A stretch of 64,000 nt of DNA from Phycisphaeraceae bacterium (GTDB lineage: Bacteria; Planctomycetota; Phycisphaerae; Phycisphaerales; SM1A02): positions 124,001 through 188,000 of the forward strand of contig JAHBWZ010000001.1 of NCBI GenBank assembly GCA_019636755.1. The letters are read 5' to 3'. Both the position numbers and the translations under genes were made by a program. Every line of letters starts with the position of its first letter. Position 1 is the first letter of the stretch. Below are positions 61,600 to 64,000 of the stretch, piece by piece. The notes beneath the pieces were generated by a model that worked only from the letters and a program-made list of their open reading frames with translations, was not told the origin of the DNA and made no database searches.

Positions 61600-62112
61600 T
61601 CAGCGAACCAGCGCCGGTGTCCGATGGCGACCCGGCACAGCGGATCGCCGGCCCGCGCACAGCGCCACAGCGATCGCGTCGGCGACGTCTGACGGCTCCG
61701 GCATCGCCGCGAGACCGAGTTGCGCCTGCACCGCGGCCTGCATCTGCACCTTGACGGCGTTGCCACGCCCCGCCACGGCGCGCTTCACCTCGGCCGGCGC
61801 GAGTTCCGCGAGGTCGAGGCCCGCCCGCGCCGCCGCCAGCAGGATGACGCCTCGCGCGTGTCCCATCAGGATCGCGGTGCGTGCATGGCGGACGTGGCTG
61901 AAGAGCGACTCCACCGCGACAAGGTCCGGGCCGAGTTCCAGGACGATCGCGCCGAGTTCACGATCCAGTTCCAGCAGGCGCTGCGGCAGCGGACGCCCCC
62001 GCCGGAGCCGGATCACGCCGGCCTCGATCAGCCGGGGCGCGGCGGGTATCGTGAGGTCCACACATCCGTAGCCGGTCCGTTCGAGACCGGGATCGACTCC
62101 GAGGACGCGCAT
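61600..62112 (-). CDS. ruvC: Holliday junction endodeoxyribonuclease RuvC
   Basis: The 170-residue nuclease resolves Holliday junctions with RuvAB. Catalytic acids match E. coli RuvC in spacing: D7 (LGVDPG), E68 (AVESLFS), D142 and D145 (SDVADAIAVALC). Length is typical. It lies 25 bases after the YdjY-domain lipoprotein gene on the same strand, so the two may be co-transcribed. ruvA and ruvB are not nearby. GGAG precedes the ATG at 62112. Confidence 0.95.
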   Translation of the reverse strand: MRVLGVDPGLERTGYGCVDLTIPAAPRLIEAGVIRLRRGRPLPQRLLELDRELGAIVLELGPDLVAVESLFSHVRHARTAILMGHARGVILLAAARAGLDLAELAPAEVKRAVAGRGNAVKVQMQAAVQAQLGLAAMPEPSDVADAIAVALCAGRRSAVPGRHRTPALVR

Positions 62113-62137
62113 GCAGGCTCCATCGAGGGTTATCCGG

Positions 62138-63127
62138 TCACTCCGGACCCTCGGCTGTGGCTTCATCGACCGCGCCGCCCTCCGGGCGCCAGCGGCGCAG
62201 CACCAGTCGCAGCGGTGTGCCCGGAGGCGGCAGGGCGCTGCGGCGAACCATCCACTGTGGCGGCTGGACGTCCGCCTGGTCGGCATAGACCTCGCTGAAC
62301 CCGATGACTTCGTCGCCGAACGTCACCAGGCCGACGAGTGAGCCCGTGGCATCCGCGAGATACAGGGCATCGGGACTGCTTCCGGGCCGGACCACGCGGG
62401 ATCCACCGAAGATCCATGGCCGGCGCGGAAACGGCCGGCCGGCGTCCGCGTCGGTGATCCACGCGGACGCCGGCACATCATGTCGATGTCCCGCGTCGTC
62501 CAGCCATTGGAATCGAACGTCCAGCGGCGTCCCCTGCGGCGGATCGAAGACGAACCGCGGCGGAGCGCCGGCATCGTCCCGGCCAACCTCTTCCCACCGG
62601 CCCGGGCGCCCGGGTTCGAAGCCTGCCAGCAGCAGGACGGCATGGACCTGGCTCGGCACGACATCGGCGACGACCAGCGACTCGTGCTCACGCGTCCCGG
62701 GCGTACAGGCGATCTGCTCCAGCCAGTCTTCCGAGTGGCAGACGATCGCATCGACCTCGACCCAGCGCGCCACCGCCGGGCCCGCGTCCGGGGATCGTCG
62801 GGCGCGCGGGTCATCCGGCGCTCCGTCGGGCCCGCTGGTCCCGTCGGGCCCCCCGAGCCCTCCAAGGTAGACCCCGGGATAGATCATGCGGACGGCGCCA
62901 GCCGCCGCTGGCGGCCGCGCCGCACTCGCGCCAGGGTGCAGGGCCGGTCGGACATCGCGCGCGGGCGGCTCGACCGCGGGCCAGGGCGCCGGTGGCGGGC
63001 CCATCGCCCCATGCGGATCGGCCGGCGCGGCATGACCCCGGCACCCGGCTCCGGTCAGAAGCAGGATCGACGCCATCGCGGCGACGGCGCGGGCAGGATT
63101 TCGGCGGAATCGCGTCGAGGCGGGCAT
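62138..63127 (-). CDS. YdjY-domain lipoprotein
   Basis: The 329-residue protein has a lipoprotein signal (AVAAMASILLLTGAGC, with C29 as the lipidated residue), a proline/alanine-rich linker, and from about residue 90 a YdjY-like domain (VEVDAIVCHSEDWLEQIAC, EHESLVVADVVPSQVHAVLLLAG). Such proteins are frequent in planctomycetes and of unknown function. The start at 63127 yields a standard lipobox; the longer frame is not needed. A promoter-terminator unit lies 110-245 bases upstream on the same strand. ruvC follows. Confidence 0.75.
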   Translation of the reverse strand: MPASTRFRRNPARAVAAMASILLLTGAGCRGHAAPADPHGAMGPPPAPWPAVEPPARDVRPALHPGASAARPPAAAGAVRMIYPGVYLGGLGGPDGTSGPDGAPDDPRARRSPDAGPAVARWVEVDAIVCHSEDWLEQIACTPGTREHESLVVADVVPSQVHAVLLLAGFEPGRPGRWEEVGRDDAGAPPRFVFDPPQGTPLDVRFQWLDDAGHRHDVPASAWITDADAGRPFPRRPWIFGGSRVVRPGSSPDALYLADATGSLVGLVTFGDEVIGFSEVYADQADVQPPQWMVRRSALPPPGTPLRLVLRRWRPEGGAVDEATAEGPE

Positions 63128-63237
63128 GCCGGGGCCCACGATACCGGCGCGTACCGGTGCGCGTCGTGTCACCGGCGGATCCGAGGGCACCCGGCGCTGA
63201 CGCATCGCCGCCGCGGACCGCGCACGAAGACCGCGCA

Positions 63238-63277
63238 AGAAAAAGGCCCGGCAGAAACCGAAGTTTCATGCCGAGCC
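63238..63277 (-). terminator. Intrinsic terminator, minus strand
   Basis: On the minus strand a stem of GGCTCGGCA with TGCCGGGCC (one G-T pair) continues into GAAAC with GTTTC around a TTCG tetraloop and is followed by TTTTTCTT. It is the best terminator in the window and lies upstream of the lipoprotein gene. Confidence 0.85.
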
Positions 63278-63338
63278 CTTCCGGGGGTCAGATGGGAGAG
63301 TCGCTGGTGGCCGCGGTCAGACCGTGTCACCAAGAACT
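63238..63338 (-). ncRNA. Candidate small RNA or attenuated leader
   Basis: The roughly 100 bases between a consensus-like promoter and an intrinsic terminator on the minus strand contain no convincing gene. The first half can fold as TTGGTG with CACCAG enclosing CGGT with ACCG. The second half is the terminator stem. It could be a stand-alone small RNA, or a leader controlling the lipoprotein-ruvC genes downstream. No match to SRP, 6S or tmRNA signatures was found. Short frames inside it look like noise. Confidence 0.45.
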
Positions 63339-63344
63339 GTCCGA

Positions 63345-63372
63345 AGGATACCCGGAATCGCGCGGGAGTCAA
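63345..63372 (-). promoter_or_regulatory. Sigma-70-like promoter (TTGACT, 16 bp, TATCCT)
   Basis: TTGACT at 63372-63367 and TATCCT at 63350-63345 on the minus strand, spaced 16 bp. It is the only site in the window with a good -35 and -10 pair. The expected transcript start is near 63338. Confidence 0.65.
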
Positions 63373-63548
63373 GCCGGGTGATTCATTCCACCGGGCATCC
63401 ACCTCCGGACAGGCCCCGTCCGCCGCCCCCCCCTGCCAGCATCGCGCCACACCGCCGCGCCGTCGCCGCCGCGGCTATCGTCGCGCGATCGCGTTGCACC
63501 ACACCGTCCGGCCCGTCGCCGTCGCCCGGTGACGCGTCTCGAAGTCCC

Positions 63549-64000
63549 ATGACGCCGTCCCCCGTCCCAAGCCTGTGCCTGACCCGTCGCGTGCGGTTCT
63601 CGGTCGCGCTCGGTGCCGATCGAGCGCCATTCGACCCCGCCCAGCCACGATCGAACGCCTATGCGGGCTGGCCGTCGACCGACCTGCTGGCGCTCCCGGT
63701 CGACCTCGAAGTGGCGTGCACCGGCCGGGCGGATCCCGAGAGCGGATACCTGGTGAGCATCGCGGAGATCGACCAGGCCGTGCGTGAGGTCGCGATTCCG
63801 CTCTTCGCGGACGCGTCGCGCGCCGCCGTGCCACCGCACCCTGCGATCCTGCTGCAGACGCTGATGCCGGACACGCAGCGCGCCCTGGCCGGACGACTCG
63901 ACCGGGTCACCCTGCACGTGACGCCGCACTTCTCACTCACCCTCGAAGCCTCCGACATGACGCACGTCCTGCTCTGCCAGCACTTCGATTTTGCCGCGGC
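63549..64000 (+). CDS. 6-pyruvoyl-tetrahydropterin synthase (PTPS/QueD)-like protein, partial
   Basis: The frame runs off the right edge after 150 codons. The beginning (LCLTRRVRFSVALG) and the segment LPVDLEVACTGRADPESGYLVSIAEIDQAVRE follow the T-fold pattern of PTPS/QueD proteins, where DPxTGMVxD is typical. The zinc-binding histidines are not seen: FSAAH reads FSVAL and the HGHNY site is replaced by a STDLLAL segment. The N-terminal half here is therefore unlikely to make 6-carboxytetrahydropterin in the usual way; further domains may follow outside the window. Confidence 0.55.
   Translation, partial: MTPSPVPSLCLTRRVRFSVALGADRAPFDPAQPRSNAYAGWPSTDLLALPVDLEVACTGRADPESGYLVSIAEIDQAVREVAIPLFADASRAAVPPHPAILLQTLMPDTQRALAGRLDRVTLHVTPHFSLTLEASDMTHVLLCQHFDFAA

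Larger units (their letters stand above)
63128..63548. other. Intergenic region with promoter and terminator elements
   Basis: 421 bases without a protein gene. It holds the minus-strand promoter (63345-63372), the candidate RNA and its terminator (63238-63338), and about 110 bases of leader in front of the lipoprotein gene. On the right side no clear promoter for the plus-strand gene at 63549 was recognised. Confidence 0.5.

Noticed and set aside
62811-63269. A 152-codon minus-strand frame beginning MKLRFLPGLFLA with GGAAGG upstream
   Set aside because: It starts inside the terminator stem, overlaps the lipoprotein gene in another frame and becomes arginine/proline-rich nonsense after 12 residues.
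63238-63338. Signal recognition particle RNA (a CCGGAAGG stretch resembles its GGAA loop)
   Set aside because: The expected AGCAGCC-type partner sequence and the long paired stem are absent, and the second half folds as a terminator instead.

Overview
The window is about 70% G+C and densely packed with short intergenic gaps. It most likely comes from a planctomycete of the Phycisphaerae type, possibly a metagenome-assembled genome. Three things suggest this: secreted proteins ending in paired dockerin-like calcium loops (GD[IL]DGNG-type repeats ending in SAWGPC), a PEP-CTERM-like protein whose sorting signal reads VPGPG, and a BtpA, ThuA, DUF1080, YdjY and Pmp-repeat gene mix familiar from planctomycetes. 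Taxonomy is inferred from gene content only.

Left to right: an LptF/LptG-family permease cut by the left edge (-), four pseudopilin genes (+, 1497-4946), fumC and an alpha/beta hydrolase (-, 4973-7485), then a phenylacetyl-CoA catabolic cluster (+, 7587-15498): FlK-type thioesterase, paaF, paaG, paaH, paaJ, paaA, a double-length paaB, paaC and paaD. No paaE, paaK or paaZ is present. A Tat-exported superoxide dismutase, a PP2C phosphatase and an overlapping small kinase follow. Next comes a pyruvate dehydrogenase operon (18203-23177): E1 alpha, E1 beta, an E2 whose frame is broken by one base, and, in the place of E3, a protein with the E3 fold pattern but without the FAD glycine motif, the CxxxxC disulfide, the NAD glycine motif or the His-Glu pair.

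The middle holds hutF with an overlapping M20 deacylase (-), an S9 peptidase with btpA (+), a DUF1080 protein (-), a large secreted dockerin-like protein, a ThuA protein and a UgpC-type ATPase (+). A polyamine operon follows: speA, speB and a deoxyhypusine-synthase-like gene (36145-40097). On the minus strand a run from typA (49993) through an RND adaptor and pump into eboD-eboE-eboC (ending 40175) looks like one long transcription unit. The right part has a PEP-CTERM-like protein, fabI, a Pmp-repeat beta-helix protein, a 1469-residue AsmA-like protein overlapping trpE, a LolD/MacB-type ATPase, ruvC, a YdjY-domain lipoprotein, a candidate small RNA with its own promoter and terminator, and the start of a 6-pyruvoyl-tetrahydropterin-synthase-like gene.

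A recurring feature is a TAnnnT-like -10 box (TACACT, TACAAT, TATCCT, TAGACT, CATAAT, GACAAT) placed only 6-11 bases before the start codon of genes that open transcription units, two of them with TTG starts. This suggests leaderless mRNAs. Internal operon genes more often have GGAGG-type ribosome binding sites or ATGA/GTGA overlaps. No tRNA, rRNA, CRISPR array, insertion sequence or prophage gene was seen.
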